From Candidatus Poseidonia sp. (GTDB taxonomy: Archaea; Thermoplasmatota; Poseidoniia; Poseidoniales; Poseidoniaceae), in NCBI GenBank assembly GCA_016778305.1, contig JADHPT010000001.1:221676-285675 (forward strand): a stretch of DNA of 64,000 nucleotides, written 5' to 3'. The notes beneath the pieces are model-generated. The model did not search any database. It had not been told where the DNA came from and was given only the letters and a program-made list of their open reading frames with translations. A program made the position numbers and the translations under genes. Positions 32,801 to 42,022 of the stretch are shown one piece after another (the stretch's first letter is position 1; each line of letters starts with the position of its first letter).

Positions 32801-35112
32801 AAACTGTCATCAGTCGTGCGGTGCTTTTGTAACAATGCTTCAGCACGCTGTTGAAATTGTTGAGGGCTGATTTCTTCTGCTCCCATTCGTTTTGGAATGA
32901 TCAGTGAGCGCCCTGCAACTTCTCGGAATCGTTTTGAAAAAATCTGAGTATTGATGATGTAGCGTTCAATGACTTCAAGATGATTATTATCACGAAACGC
33001 CCGATACATTTCACCAGGGTCAACTTCTTGTGAAGTTTTGAGAAGCAAACCGTTTTCGTCATATGACATTTCAATAACGGCTATGCCATTGGCTTCAGCG
33101 AGTCCCGCCATGAAATATCCCAAAGCAGTGTTGAAGCCACGCCCACGGCATGTTGTGATCATGTAGGTGGGATAGGCACCCGTAATGACCTGTTCAACAA
33201 GAATCCGGTGACGGTCAGGGACTTGGAAGGAGTCAATTGAGTGTTCTTCAAGGTGCCTGGCGATGGCATTTGCCACCTCCTTTGAAAGACCGTAAGCTTC
33301 ACTCAACAATATTCGTGGATCCTGTTCCTTCCGAAGTGCAACGATGCAGTGTCCGATGAGATCCAAGAGAGCTTCTGAGAGTTCACGACTTCGGGAGCGG
33401 GCTTCACCCGACCATGAAGGAATGGTTGGTCGGTGGCCAGTGACCGCCGTCACGTTCACTCGTGTTCCTTGGATATTGGTTACACGGTAGGTCGATCCAC
33501 CCAACATAATCACATCGCCTGTTCGTAAATTTGAGACGAATGAACCCGATAACTTACCGAGGATGGAGCCTTCTGCATTAAAGACAAGATAGGAATTATC
33601 AGGAGCGATGGTTCCAATGTTGGTGTAATAGATCATCCTTGAATAGCCACGCTTTCCGTAGATGTTTTCTTCCCAGTCAATCCATACGCGACGCTCGTCT
33701 TCAAGCATGTCAAGGACCTCGATGAAATCATCGTATGCGAAATTTCTGTACGACCATGAATTGACAATGATCTCATAGGCCTCATCAATATCTAACTGAT
33801 TGATGATCACCAGTCCGATCATAAATTGAGCGACGACGTCAAGACAATTTTGAGGGAAATCAAGACGATCCATATCACCGGTTTGGATGGCAGCCTGAAG
33901 AGCGGCGAGCTCAATCAAATCATCGACGCTGGTGGGCAAGAAACGCGCACGTGGTATCCCTCCAACATGGTGACCTGCACGTCCGATACGTTGGAGAGCA
34001 GTAGCGATATCACCTGGGCTACCTACTTGCAGAACCAAATCGACTGAACCGATGTCAATACCCATTTCAAGGGAAGATGATGTGACCACTGCGCGAAGGT
34101 GACCGTACTTCAATTTCTTTTCAACGTCCAGTCGTATGTTCTTGTCCATTGAACCATGATGGCCCGCAACGAGGTCGCCAAGGAAGGGCCGTAATTTTTG
34201 AACGATGGTTTCTGTCATTTTCCTCGTATTAGCAAAGACCAAAGTGGTCGTGTGAGCGCTGATAAGGTCTGCAATAGCTTCGATGTTGTATTCCAACACC
34301 TTGAGTACGGGTAAGTCGCTAAATTTAGGATGGGTGATCAAGATATCCAGATCCAATTCTCTTGAACCTGAGACCTTGGCGATGCAAACTTCTGTTGCCT
34401 GACCCCTTGCTTCTCGATCGTCACTGCTCACCAAATATTCAGCAACGGTTTCAAGCGGTTCCATTGTGGCGGAAATCCCAATTCGTTGAACCGGGATTTT
34501 GAGCAAGGAATCCAAAAGTGAGAGTGTCAGGGAAAGATGTACGCCACGCTTTGTAGAGACCATTGAATGCAATTCGTCAAGGATCATGAATTCAACTTCG
34601 CTCACGATGGGTTGGAATCGAGGTGAAGTGATGGCGATGGCCAAACTTTCGGGCGTTGTTATGAGAATGTGCGGAGGCTTCCCCAGCATCTTTTGACGGT
34701 CCGATTGGGAGGTATCACCTGTTCGCAGGCCTACTCGGATTTCTTGTGCCCTGTCTGGAAGATAATTCTCCTTTATTTCATTGAGAGGCCCGATCAAATT
34801 TCGTTGGATGTCATTGGCGAGGGCTTTGATGGGCGAAATGTAAATTGCATGAACTTTTTTCTCCAATTTATTGTCGAGAGAAAGTCGAACAAGATTATCG
34901 ATGACCGTAAGAAATGCGGTGAGAGTTTTTCCTGAACCAGTTGGTGAACATAAGAGTAAATGTCGTTGATCCATAATGGCAGGTATCGCTAATTTCTGGG
35001 GTCGTGTGAAATCAGGGAATTTGTCTCGAAACCATGCCCTTACTGGAGGGCAGAGCCGTTCATACAAGGCCTCTGAATCGAGAGGATTATCCAAATACAC
35101 AATCTCGGGCAT
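29830..35112 (-). CDS. lhr: Lhr-family ATP-dependent helicase, extra-long
   Basis: Lhr proteins are SF2 helicases acting in DNA repair. The product is 1760 residues, about twice the 850-950 usual for archaeal Lhr and longer than E. coli Lhr (1538). N-terminal helicase core: RPQKLAIPAI (Q-motif region), Walker A SPTGSGKT (56-63), DELH box (near 175), GISATME, VTSSSLEMGIDIG and the QRIGRAGH motif VI. Winged-helix and beta-barrel domains characteristic of Lhr follow to about 900. The second half has several WH-like segments (for example SLFHRVHDVYPPMSFEDAL and SFEELTIALMNLERDK) and may correspond to the Lhr C-terminal domain, which in E. coli is a uracil glycosylase. No frameshift is seen. Confidence 0.9.
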   Translation of the reverse strand: MPEIVYLDNPLDSEALYERLCPPVRAWFRDKFPDFTRPQKLAIPAIMDQRHLLLCSPTGSGKTLTAFLTVIDNLVRLSLDNKLEKKVHAIYISPIKALANDIQRNLIGPLNEIKENYLPDRAQEIRVGLRTGDTSQSDRQKMLGKPPHILITTPESLAIAITSPRFQPIVSEVEFMILDELHSMVSTKRGVHLSLTLSLLDSLLKIPVQRIGISATMEPLETVAEYLVSSDDREARGQATEVCIAKVSGSRELDLDILITHPKFSDLPVLKVLEYNIEAIADLISAHTTTLVFANTRKMTETIVQKLRPFLGDLVAGHHGSMDKNIRLDVEKKLKYGHLRAVVTSSSLEMGIDIGSVDLVLQVGSPGDIATALQRIGRAGHHVGGIPRARFLPTSVDDLIELAALQAAIQTGDMDRLDFPQNCLDVVAQFMIGLVIINQLDIDEAYEIIVNSWSYRNFAYDDFIEVLDMLEDERRVWIDWEENIYGKRGYSRMIYYTNIGTIAPDNSYLVFNAEGSILGKLSGSFVSNLRTGDVIMLGGSTYRVTNIQGTRVNVTAVTGHRPTIPSWSGEARSRSRELSEALLDLIGHCIVALRKEQDPRILLSEAYGLSKEVANAIARHLEEHSIDSFQVPDRHRILVEQVITGAYPTYMITTCRGRGFNTALGYFMAGLAEANGIAVIEMSYDENGLLLKTSQEVDPGEMYRAFRDNNHLEVIERYIINTQIFSKRFREVAGRSLIIPKRMGAEEISPQQFQQRAEALLQKHRTTDDSLLMREAKNEIMFGDIDLIGLEHFLSACASGDARIVHTKVVVPSRLGMSLFMSAFEDLMSMKTRAFLVKDIDPAILQRLLGTRSLATELSQEQLNAFYLDKAPVPTNAKGLYRLMSHGGGLDREFNNPLYKEKLNNVPLETIRSWVEELAQSGEITKVEGTGQEELDGKWFTPYMAEIHGTLGCLAVNGGKDVENLLELHTRGLSFKVAVSFDGTKPTEWKEHELGDPQEALRVKIIEMLGSEGPKTADEMVERLPFPQLLIERALLNLESRNVVSVGFYLQTDEAEYILKIDEHQLTGGEEEVVEYRWIQNMVLEKSFKHYDDSFTAFNEHVLFQKQQELLYRVHEFKFSDWKDVQLDSDVIMGRLLHNRIGYTTRRNISMLLGLKPEAWIGPMEEEILTKIPPGENVTRQEIMASYPKGDEHKALQRDLKNALSNLERQMLVVKQFEEVAGRRRRLSLFHRVHDVYPPMSFEDALEEVIRRMGPVRASTLRFYVSRSFEELTIALMNLERDKRIARVMALVPEPEAFFCAPDEVELLQRPRREDRSVRILTQSDPYVSRFIWEVRSVLDRGWYLPIFKGVDPIGKVLMFKVNDYLEIKDLHVPTAYLDEFCKAFDVLLNNHAAQLVDVAVLSNFNSEPISDIDDATRSALGGIGFKVTGERMIRGAVVDPQPREIAERALFHRHHLHQSTRHENELQALKKVTEIRDDFALRGRCELYRVDLKSMASANRLHQGVNLRGHQVWASYEHFQEILAIRNQAADEELWDIVEFFSGHSDPNLFKERHALSQSEFRKLIQPLIRSGHIVQDYRGGFRSVFVPENVDRAELRKEFIRKLVEQYPVITLRQLTQLSGPSFKPEELKVVLNSFEEDETLVKGFLIEDFHQVCWGRKELLEEARNIPSIRDFVLPPSDPIAPYFADIMKERFGFGSAYLVFRNAEPVAAFKANTRNKIIDVKDYEGSEKAWRIVKEFAWEHQMPLQTDLRIGGKKLQ

Positions 35113-35184
35113 TTGTTCTTCCCACCTTATGGGTGTGGAGCGTGGCCTTGGAGTAATAAAATGTTGTGATGTATTGGTCTAGCT

Positions 35185-35499
35185 TTAAGCCCAGCGAGTT
35201 GCTCGTTTTCTCCAACGTTTTACAACCTCTGTTTCCTCTTGGGCAGATGGATTGAGAAGTGGGGATTCCAGTGAAATGGGTGGGACTCCAACCTCATGAA
35301 GCGCATCTGTTGGACACGATCCAATGCACGATAGGCAACCTACACAATTTTGTTCCACAACGATAACCGGTCGTTTCGGATGCGTGCGCCCTGAAGGGTT
35401 GACAGCGAGTGGGAGAAGGGCCTCAAAGGGGCAGTGGTAGATACAGAGGTCACATCCAGTGCAATCTTCTTCAATGATTGCGACCATTGACTGACCCAT
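35185..35499 (-). CDS. 2[4Fe-4S] ferredoxin
   Basis: The product is 104 residues from the ATG at 35499; a second ATG at 35487 is also possible. Two classical cluster motifs are visible: CTGCDLCIYHCP and CVGCLSCIGSCP, each CxxCxxCxxxCP, so it binds two [4Fe-4S] clusters and moves single electrons. A Pro/Arg-rich linker of about 20 residues separates them. The C-terminus is a polar tail with basic residues. It is divergent from glyS with about 115 bases between. The electron partner is unknown. Confidence 0.87.
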   Translation of the reverse strand: MGQSMVAIIEEDCTGCDLCIYHCPFEALLPLAVNPSGRTHPKRPVIVVEQNCVGCLSCIGSCPTDALHEVGVPPISLESPLLNPSAQEETEVVKRWRKRATRWA

Positions 35500-35614
35500 G
35501 GTAAAACCAAGGGGGGTCTGGATATAACCATGTGTATGCAAGATTCGCAGATTATGCCAAGGTCGGAGGAGAAGTTCATAGGGAGGCCTCAATACCGAGC
35601 AGACGGGACAAAGC

Positions 35615-37297
35615 ATGAGTCAAGATAAGGAAGGCCGTCTTGAGCGTTTGAGTGGTATGCTCAAGCGCCGTGGATTCCTTCTTCCCGCATTTGAGATTCA
35701 TGGTGGTGCTAAAGGCTTGTATGATTTTGGACCTGTCGGAGGTCGTATGCGATCTCGAATCAATCAAGTCTGGCTTGACCACTGGCTCAAACTCGGAAAC
35801 ATTGTTGAAATTTCATCGCCTACGGTAACTCCCTATGCAGTTCTCGAAGCAAGCGGCCATGTTGGTGAATTTTCCGATTTTATGACCCAATGCCTCGCTT
35901 GCGGAGAAGCCAGTCGTGCCGATACGCTCCTTGAGGACCATCACCCCAACCCTGACGCACTGAAACAATCTCAACTGCAAGATTTACTCGTTGAGGTCAA
36001 CCCATCCTGCCCTGCCTGTGAAGCACATGAATGGAGCAAGGTCACTGCTCAGAATTTAATGTTCAATACCACGATTGGAGCAGGAGATTCTGGCCGACCT
36101 GGTTTCCTCAGACCCGAAACTGCACAAGGCATGTTTACTTCCTTCAACGCTCTTTATCGGCACTTCAGAGAACGACTTCCTTTTGGTGCCGTCCAACTCG
36201 GCAAGGGTTATCGAAATGAAATTGCACCACGCCAAGGCATGATACGTCTCCGTGAATTCAATATGGCTGAACTGGAATATTTCATCAACCCACACACGCC
36301 ACCTCAAGCGGACTTGACATCTTGGGATCATCAACCTATGATGCTTATCCCAGACAATTCTTCACCGGCGTCATTGACCTTAGGCGATGCCACAAAACAG
36401 GGCATCATACGCCATCCAACCATCGCACAATTCATCGGCATCACGCACGATTTCCTCTCCCACATCGGTATTGACACCGCACGGATTCGTTTCCGTCAAC
36501 ACGAAAGTGATGAAATGGCACATTACGCCATGGATTGTTGGGATGCAGAAATCGAAGGAAGTTACGGATGGATTGAATGTGTTGGTATCGCTCATCGTGG
36601 CTGCTACGACCTCGAAAGCCACGAGAATGCGACCGGAAAAACTCTGAGAGCCCGCCGTGAATTCGACGAACCCCGAATCACGACGGTTGACGCATGGACG
36701 ATCAACGGGGCAACAGCCGGACCCGCCTTCAAGGCACAAGCAGGTTTGGTAAAACAAGCTGTCGAAGCACTACCAAAAGAGACCTCATTTCCATGTGTGG
36801 TCGCTCTTGAAGATGGTACATCTGTAGAAGTGAGCGACGAACACGTCAAGCCCAATCAAAAGACGATCAAGGAAACTGGAGAATGGTACATTCCCCACGT
36901 CATTGAACCTGCATTCGGAATTGACCGAATCATTTGGCACGTACTCGACCACGCCTATCAAGAAGTAAACAAGAACGATGAGACCTATACCCGCATGGAG
37001 CTTTCTCCAACGATTGCACCCGTTGATTTCGCCGTGTTCCCGCTCTTTGAAAAAGACGGCATGGAACAACAGGCATGGGACTTGCACCAACAATTATGTC
37101 AAACACGCGGAATCGTATCAATGTACGATGGAAGCGGTTCTATTGGGCGACGTTACGCAAGGGCTGACGAAATAGGCGTTCCAAAATGCATTACGATTGA
37201 CCATCAGACCCTTGAAGATGGAACCGTCACATTGCGAGACAGAGATACTACCGAGCAGACCCGAGTGAGCATCGATTCAATTCTGCAAATATCTTGA
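35615..37297 (+). CDS. glyS: Glycyl-tRNA synthetase (alpha2, archaeal/eukaryotic type)
   Basis: This class II synthetase charges tRNA-Gly. The product is 560 residues. Motif 2 and flanks read RPETAQGMFTSFNALYRHF and GKGYRNEIAPRQGMIRLREFNMAELEY. An inserted zinc-like module has CLACGEA and SCPACE (about residues 90-135). Motif 3 is IVEP-like, in HVIEPAFGIDRIIWHVL. The anticodon-binding domain forms the C-terminus (VDFAVFPLFEK, GIVSMYDGSGSIGRRYARADEIGVPKCITID). Its start is 4 codons from any alternative and matches the family. Confidence 0.96.
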   Translation: MSQDKEGRLERLSGMLKRRGFLLPAFEIHGGAKGLYDFGPVGGRMRSRINQVWLDHWLKLGNIVEISSPTVTPYAVLEASGHVGEFSDFMTQCLACGEASRADTLLEDHHPNPDALKQSQLQDLLVEVNPSCPACEAHEWSKVTAQNLMFNTTIGAGDSGRPGFLRPETAQGMFTSFNALYRHFRERLPFGAVQLGKGYRNEIAPRQGMIRLREFNMAELEYFINPHTPPQADLTSWDHQPMMLIPDNSSPASLTLGDATKQGIIRHPTIAQFIGITHDFLSHIGIDTARIRFRQHESDEMAHYAMDCWDAEIEGSYGWIECVGIAHRGCYDLESHENATGKTLRARREFDEPRITTVDAWTINGATAGPAFKAQAGLVKQAVEALPKETSFPCVVALEDGTSVEVSDEHVKPNQKTIKETGEWYIPHVIEPAFGIDRIIWHVLDHAYQEVNKNDETYTRMELSPTIAPVDFAVFPLFEKDGMEQQAWDLHQQLCQTRGIVSMYDGSGSIGRRYARADEIGVPKCITIDHQTLEDGTVTLRDRDTTEQTRVSIDSILQIS

Positions 37298-37408
37298 TTT
37301 CTGATGCAGATTCAATCGAATGCACACTAAACGTGGCCTTTGGATTCGCTTAGGGAGAAGGCCAATGCTTTGTGAAGGTTGAAGAACCCTCCTCAATACC
37401 TATTCCTC

Positions 37409-38977
37409 ATGCGTCAAGCGAGCGATTGGACCGAACGTCATCGTCCTCGCAGTGAGCAAATGCTGGAAGGCAACGAGGTGCAGCGACGGAAAATTCGCGC
37501 ATGGCTCGATGAATGGCAAAACGGTGCACCAAAGAAGAGAGGATTGTTGTTGATCGGCCCACCGGGTGTTGGAAAGACAACCGTTGCCCGAGCTGTCGCC
37601 GAGGACATGGGGTGGAACGTCATCGAACTCAATGCAAGCGATGAAAGAAATGCTGCAGCTATACGCAAAGCAGCAACAAGTGGAGCAACCCATCGTTCTC
37701 TCTTTCACGATCCGAACGCACCTCCATCCCGTACGCTCATCCTCCTCGATGAAGTTGACCATCTTTCTGGAGGATTGCGAGAAGTGAGCCAAGCCCGTAT
37801 TGAAAAAGCCATGTCGACCACCGAACAACAGGATGGAAACGTTGCTCTAAGGGGCGATTCAGGTGGAAAGGCTGAGTTGCTGAACCTCTTATCCCAAACC
37901 AAACAACCAGTCATTCTCGCCTGCAACGAAGAAATGGGCCTGTGGGGTAGAAATTCTTCATGGCGTTCAACACGTGACCGATTTGGGAAGTACATTATCA
38001 AAATCAATTTTGTAAGGGCCAATTCGGAGGCACTTCGGCGTATCGCACGACGGGTTCTTCGGGAGGAAGGAATTGAGTTTGAAGACAGCGCCATTGATGC
38101 CCTTTCTAAAACTAACCACGGCGATTTACGAGCGCTTGTTCGTGATTTGCAAGTCATGACAACCGGGCTCAGCGATAACATGTTGACGAGCCAATTGGTT
38201 CATCAATACGCTGAGGCAAGTCAACGCGACGTTTCCGTCGAGATTTTTCCTGGACTCGATAACCTCTATAGAACCAGAGGTTCGGAGGAAGCCGTCAAAC
38301 TGACGAGGACCATTGACAAAGATCCTTCTGATTTTTTGAATTGGGTTCATTGGAATAATGCATCTTTGTTTACGGATACTCAAAGCATTCGTAAAGGATC
38401 GACGACAATGGTCCAAGCAGATAAGATGCTCATGGGACGCTACCTCAATACTGCTCATCGTTCGACCTATTGGACCCAACACCTTACCAGCCTCTCTGCA
38501 TCGGTTGCAAATCGCGTACCTTTGCAGGGAAGAATCTACCCCTCATATCCACATTTCCTCAGGCGCTCTGCCCCAAAAGGCAGACCCAGTATCGTGGAGA
38601 AACTCGCTGCATTTTCTGGAACCAATAAAGCTGTGACACGGGAGGATTTTCTTCTCCCTCTCATGCTGTTAACTCAGGAGGATTCAACGCTCGGAGACCC
38701 GACGAATTTTGATCTATCGTTGATGCTCGGTTTGACTGCTGAGGAACATGCATCTCTGGCAGGTTTGGCCATGAGCCGACGTTCCACAAAAGATCTAATC
38801 AAAGCCTACAATGATCGGGTTAAAGAAGAAGAGGAAAGGGTGGCTTTCGCCATTGCATCACAACCAATTCCTGCAACTCCCTTGACTAAGATAGAGGAAG
38901 TTCCAATGCAAGACGAGATCAGGACACATGATGAACAAGACGACGGACCTGCTCCAGGTCAGGCTACCTTATTCTGA
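37409..38977 (+). CDS. rfcL: Replication factor C large subunit
   Basis: RfcL is the clamp-loader subunit that loads PCNA. The product is 522 residues from the ATG at 37409. AAA+ motifs are visible: WTERHRPRSE, Walker A IGPPGVGKTT, the conserved NASDERN stretch, Walker B LILLDEVDH, and a sensor 1 region with ILACNE. A polar Glu/Asp-rich linker precedes the last residues GQATLF, which fit a PCNA-interacting (PIP-box) Q-x2-L-F tail; a PIP motif at the C-terminus is usual for archaeal RfcL. The 3' end overlaps trkH by 19 bases. Confidence 0.93.
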   Translation: MRQASDWTERHRPRSEQMLEGNEVQRRKIRAWLDEWQNGAPKKRGLLLIGPPGVGKTTVARAVAEDMGWNVIELNASDERNAAAIRKAATSGATHRSLFHDPNAPPSRTLILLDEVDHLSGGLREVSQARIEKAMSTTEQQDGNVALRGDSGGKAELLNLLSQTKQPVILACNEEMGLWGRNSSWRSTRDRFGKYIIKINFVRANSEALRRIARRVLREEGIEFEDSAIDALSKTNHGDLRALVRDLQVMTTGLSDNMLTSQLVHQYAEASQRDVSVEIFPGLDNLYRTRGSEEAVKLTRTIDKDPSDFLNWVHWNNASLFTDTQSIRKGSTTMVQADKMLMGRYLNTAHRSTYWTQHLTSLSASVANRVPLQGRIYPSYPHFLRRSAPKGRPSIVEKLAAFSGTNKAVTREDFLLPLMLLTQEDSTLGDPTNFDLSLMLGLTAEEHASLAGLAMSRRSTKDLIKAYNDRVKEEEERVAFAIASQPIPATPLTKIEEVPMQDEIRTHDEQDDGPAPGQATLF

Positions 38978-40599
38978 GATTTGTCTTCTTCACGGTCAGC
39001 GAGGATTCGTTTCACCATGGCCATTGCTTGGAGTTCTCCATCGGGTTTTTCCTCTTTGCGCCAACTGTGTGGGTGAAGTACAATGATAGCTGTCAGTAAT
39101 TCAAGACGGCCGAACCACATCAATATCGAAGTGATAATTAAAGCACCTGAATCCATGCTGGCCCATGTTTGACTTGGCCCATAGGAATCCAGCGCTGGAC
39201 CTGTATTTCCAAGACTTGCAGCCACCACAGAAATGATCGTTTCAAAGGACTCATCTGGCATGAAAAGAGCGAGCAATATTACTGAAACCGCAAAAAGTGC
39301 AACCCAGATGAAGAGCATGCCAACAATGAGACCGACTTGCTTCTGTTCAACGACTTCACCGTTCATACGAATCATCTGCACCTTTCTGGGTTGAGCTATG
39401 CGGGATAATTCGCGGAAGGCTATCTTCAGTGCGAGTCGAATTCGCATGAGCTTCAATCCACCACTTGTTGAGCCAGCACATGCACCTACAATCATCAAAA
39501 TCAAGAGAACGAGGCGCGCAAGGACTGGCCATGAACCATAATCTGTTGACGAATATCCGGTGCTGGTTCCAATGGAGAGCACGGTAAACAGTGTATGTCG
39601 TAAGGACGCTCCTGCAGCATAATTGGTGATGAGAAGGGTGGTTGTGATGATGGCTACAGCGATACCAATATACCAGAGGTACGTTCGGAATTCTTCATCT
39701 CTGAAGGCTTGTTTGATATTGCCAGACCCAGCAAGCCAAATCAGTGTGAAATTCACTCCAGCAAGGAACATGAAGACGATGATGATCATGTCAATGGTGG
39801 CCGAATTATAGAATCCAATACTCCCATCACGTGTAGAGAACCCGCCTGATGGCATCGTTGTAAGAGCGTGGTTCACTGAGTCAAAAAAGGACATGCCGCC
39901 AATGAATTTCAAACACAACAATTCAATTACGGTGAGCAAAAAATAGAGACTCCACAAGACAATCGCAGTTTCACGTAGCTTCGGACGAAGCCTTGAGAGG
40001 GACGGACCGGTTAATTCTGCTCGAGCGAGGGCCATTCCACCTCCCATGATTCGAGAGAGGACCAGCATCCCAAGCATAACCACACCCATACCACCCAGCC
40101 ACTGGGTCAATGAGCGCCACAAGAGCAGTCCTCGTGGTTGTGCATTGATGCAATCTGCGGTTGTACCGGGAATACAGTTCGGACTCATATTATGAGCAAT
40201 CACTGTGGCCCCCGAGGTCGTAAATCCCGACATCGACTCAAACCAGGAGTTAGCAAAACCTCTCGCGATGTCTGCAAGCCCTGCCCCATCGGTCATGGGT
40301 CCAACAAAGACACCACCGAGCCAGTATGGAATGGAGCCAATAAGAACGGTGATGGGCCAGACAAGACCGACACCCACGAAGGCTTCGAGGTCTCGCAGTC
40401 GCTCGGAAGAGTCGGTCCGTGTGAAAAATCCTAGTAAAGCAGAACCAAGGCCTCCGCTGATCAAAACGGCTGGCAAAAAAGCCGTCGCAGCCAATTCCCA
40501 TCCGTCCAAGACGAGGGTCAGCAAACCGCACACGATGAGCGGCACCATCAAGGCGATGAGGGTCCAGCCCAGTATGAGGTTCAGCACATCGTAGCGCAT
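38959..40599 (-). CDS. trkH: Trk-type potassium channel/transporter TrkH
   Basis: TrkH is the pore subunit for K+ uptake, gated by TrkA. The product is 546 residues from the ATG at 40599 (MRYDVLNLIL), which starts 2 bases after the TrkA stop; upstream in-frame sequence overlaps trkA and is not coding for this protein. About 10-12 TM segments form four M1-P-M2 repeats; selectivity-filter-like loops include SMSGFTTSGAT (about 120-130), TTMPSGGFST, GTSTGYSST and CAGSTSGGLK. It pairs with trkA in an operon. Confidence 0.94.
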   Translation of the reverse strand: MRYDVLNLILGWTLIALMVPLIVCGLLTLVLDGWELAATAFLPAVLISGGLGSALLGFFTRTDSSERLRDLEAFVGVGLVWPITVLIGSIPYWLGGVFVGPMTDGAGLADIARGFANSWFESMSGFTTSGATVIAHNMSPNCIPGTTADCINAQPRGLLLWRSLTQWLGGMGVVMLGMLVLSRIMGGGMALARAELTGPSLSRLRPKLRETAIVLWSLYFLLTVIELLCLKFIGGMSFFDSVNHALTTMPSGGFSTRDGSIGFYNSATIDMIIIVFMFLAGVNFTLIWLAGSGNIKQAFRDEEFRTYLWYIGIAVAIITTTLLITNYAAGASLRHTLFTVLSIGTSTGYSSTDYGSWPVLARLVLLILMIVGACAGSTSGGLKLMRIRLALKIAFRELSRIAQPRKVQMIRMNGEVVEQKQVGLIVGMLFIWVALFAVSVILLALFMPDESFETIISVVAASLGNTGPALDSYGPSQTWASMDSGALIITSILMWFGRLELLTAIIVLHPHSWRKEEKPDGELQAMAMVKRILADREEDKSQNKVA

Positions 40600-40601
40600 G
40601 A

Positions 40602-42014
40602 TTACACCTTGAAACGCTTCTGAATGTCCAGGACACGGTCTCTGTGGCAAAACATCACAACATGATCCTTTTCGAGGAGGAGTTCGCTCGCTTTGGGCTG
40701 CATTGATTCCCATTCTCCAGCAAGATTGATACGCTTCACAAAGGCAAGGGTCATCCAATCGGGGAACTGAGCTTCCGCAATGGATTTACCAGCGAATTTT
40801 GCCTTTTCGGTCACTTCCAAAGTTAGTCCGACAACATCTGGTATCGCAGAAAGCAGCGCATAGTGTCCCGAAACTTTCTCATGAATATACGTCAACATGT
40901 TATCGACTGCAACCCTGCGACGGTCGACAGCGAATGAGATCCCCATTCTTTGTGTTACTTTTACCAAGTCTGCATCGTACAAGAGTAAACCAGTGTGCGT
41001 GACGCCGAGGTCACTCGCCAAAAGAACCGCAGCAATGTTGGCGTGATCGTTTTCAAGGGAACTCAGAGCGACATCAAATTGCTCAATGGAAATTTCTTCA
41101 AGAACTGACTTGTCTAAGTGGTCACCGTGAATCACTTCGAGATTGGGGTGACCTCCAAGTTTCGATCCCGCAAGTTGGTTTGCGAGGTGCAATTCTCCTT
41201 CAATAACCGTCACTTTTGCGTCATGATTAAGCCAATCTTCAGCCATCTTCGTCCCGATAGGAGTTGCCCCGATGATCGCAACACGAGGTTCTTCGGGGAA
41301 GTAAGTCACCTCGTGACCAAAGGTGAGCAATGCTGGATTAAAGTTATCCAGTCCTACAACAGCAACGGCAATTCTATCACCTTTCTCAAGTTTGGTCTCG
41401 TCATTTGGTACAAAGCTACGCTGACCTGTTCGCTTGACAGCGACAATATTTGGAAACCCATGAACAAAATCTTCTTTCAAATCACCGAGTTTACGAGACG
41501 TGATGTTGTGGGCTGAATCACCAACGTTCAACTCAATCACATAGGCTTCATCATCAAAGGGAATCACTTCCTCGATGTCAGTCGAGCGAAGTCCTGCGTT
41601 CAAGCGTGTAATGGCGCCTCTCAGAGGATTGACGATGTGGTCGACGTTGGCCCATTCTTTGAGATGACCTTGGCGGTATTCATTCACGAAGGACGCATTG
41701 CCAAGGCGACAAACACTGATGAGAGGATTTTGTTCATCCTCTGTACCATGAGCGTGCTCGGCGATGGAGCAGGCGATCAGGTTTGATTCGTCAGAAGGTG
41801 TGGCTGCAACAAAGACACTAGCGCTTTCGATCCCTGCCTCAAGAAGCGTTTCACGAGACGTAATGTTTCCGTGCAACACCAGACCATCAAGAGCCTGTGC
41901 GTTGGACACGGCACGTGAATCTTGGTCAATGATGACGACGTCATACTTTTCGCGAGAGAGGGCTCGTGCAAGGGCATATCCAACCCGTCCTGCTCCACCA
42001 ATGATAATTCTCAT
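40602..42014 (-). CDS. trkA: Trk system potassium uptake regulator TrkA
   Basis: TrkA is a cytosolic nucleotide-binding protein that assembles as a ring on TrkH. The product is 470 residues with two RCK units. The first Rossmann domain starts with MRIIIGGAGRVGYALARAL and VVIIDQD, followed by VFVAATPSDESN and a C-terminal beta region (HGFPNIVAVKRTGQRSFVPND). The second begins at IIGATPIGTKMAEDWL and ends with an RCK_C-like part (EKAKFAGKSIAEAQFPDWMTLAFVKR). Duplication within one protein is usual for TrkA. It lies just upstream of trkH. Confidence 0.94.
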   Translation of the reverse strand: MRIIIGGAGRVGYALARALSREKYDVVIIDQDSRAVSNAQALDGLVLHGNITSRETLLEAGIESASVFVAATPSDESNLIACSIAEHAHGTEDEQNPLISVCRLGNASFVNEYRQGHLKEWANVDHIVNPLRGAITRLNAGLRSTDIEEVIPFDDEAYVIELNVGDSAHNITSRKLGDLKEDFVHGFPNIVAVKRTGQRSFVPNDETKLEKGDRIAVAVVGLDNFNPALLTFGHEVTYFPEEPRVAIIGATPIGTKMAEDWLNHDAKVTVIEGELHLANQLAGSKLGGHPNLEVIHGDHLDKSVLEEISIEQFDVALSSLENDHANIAAVLLASDLGVTHTGLLLYDADLVKVTQRMGISFAVDRRRVAVDNMLTYIHEKVSGHYALLSAIPDVVGLTLEVTEKAKFAGKSIAEAQFPDWMTLAFVKRINLAGEWESMQPKASELLLEKDHVVMFCHRDRVLDIQKRFKV

Positions 42015-42022
42015 AATCCCAC

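Noticed and set aside
37400..37828. Minus-strand open frame within rfcL
   Set aside because: It overlaps the AAA+ core of a clear RfcL and shows no coding features of its own.
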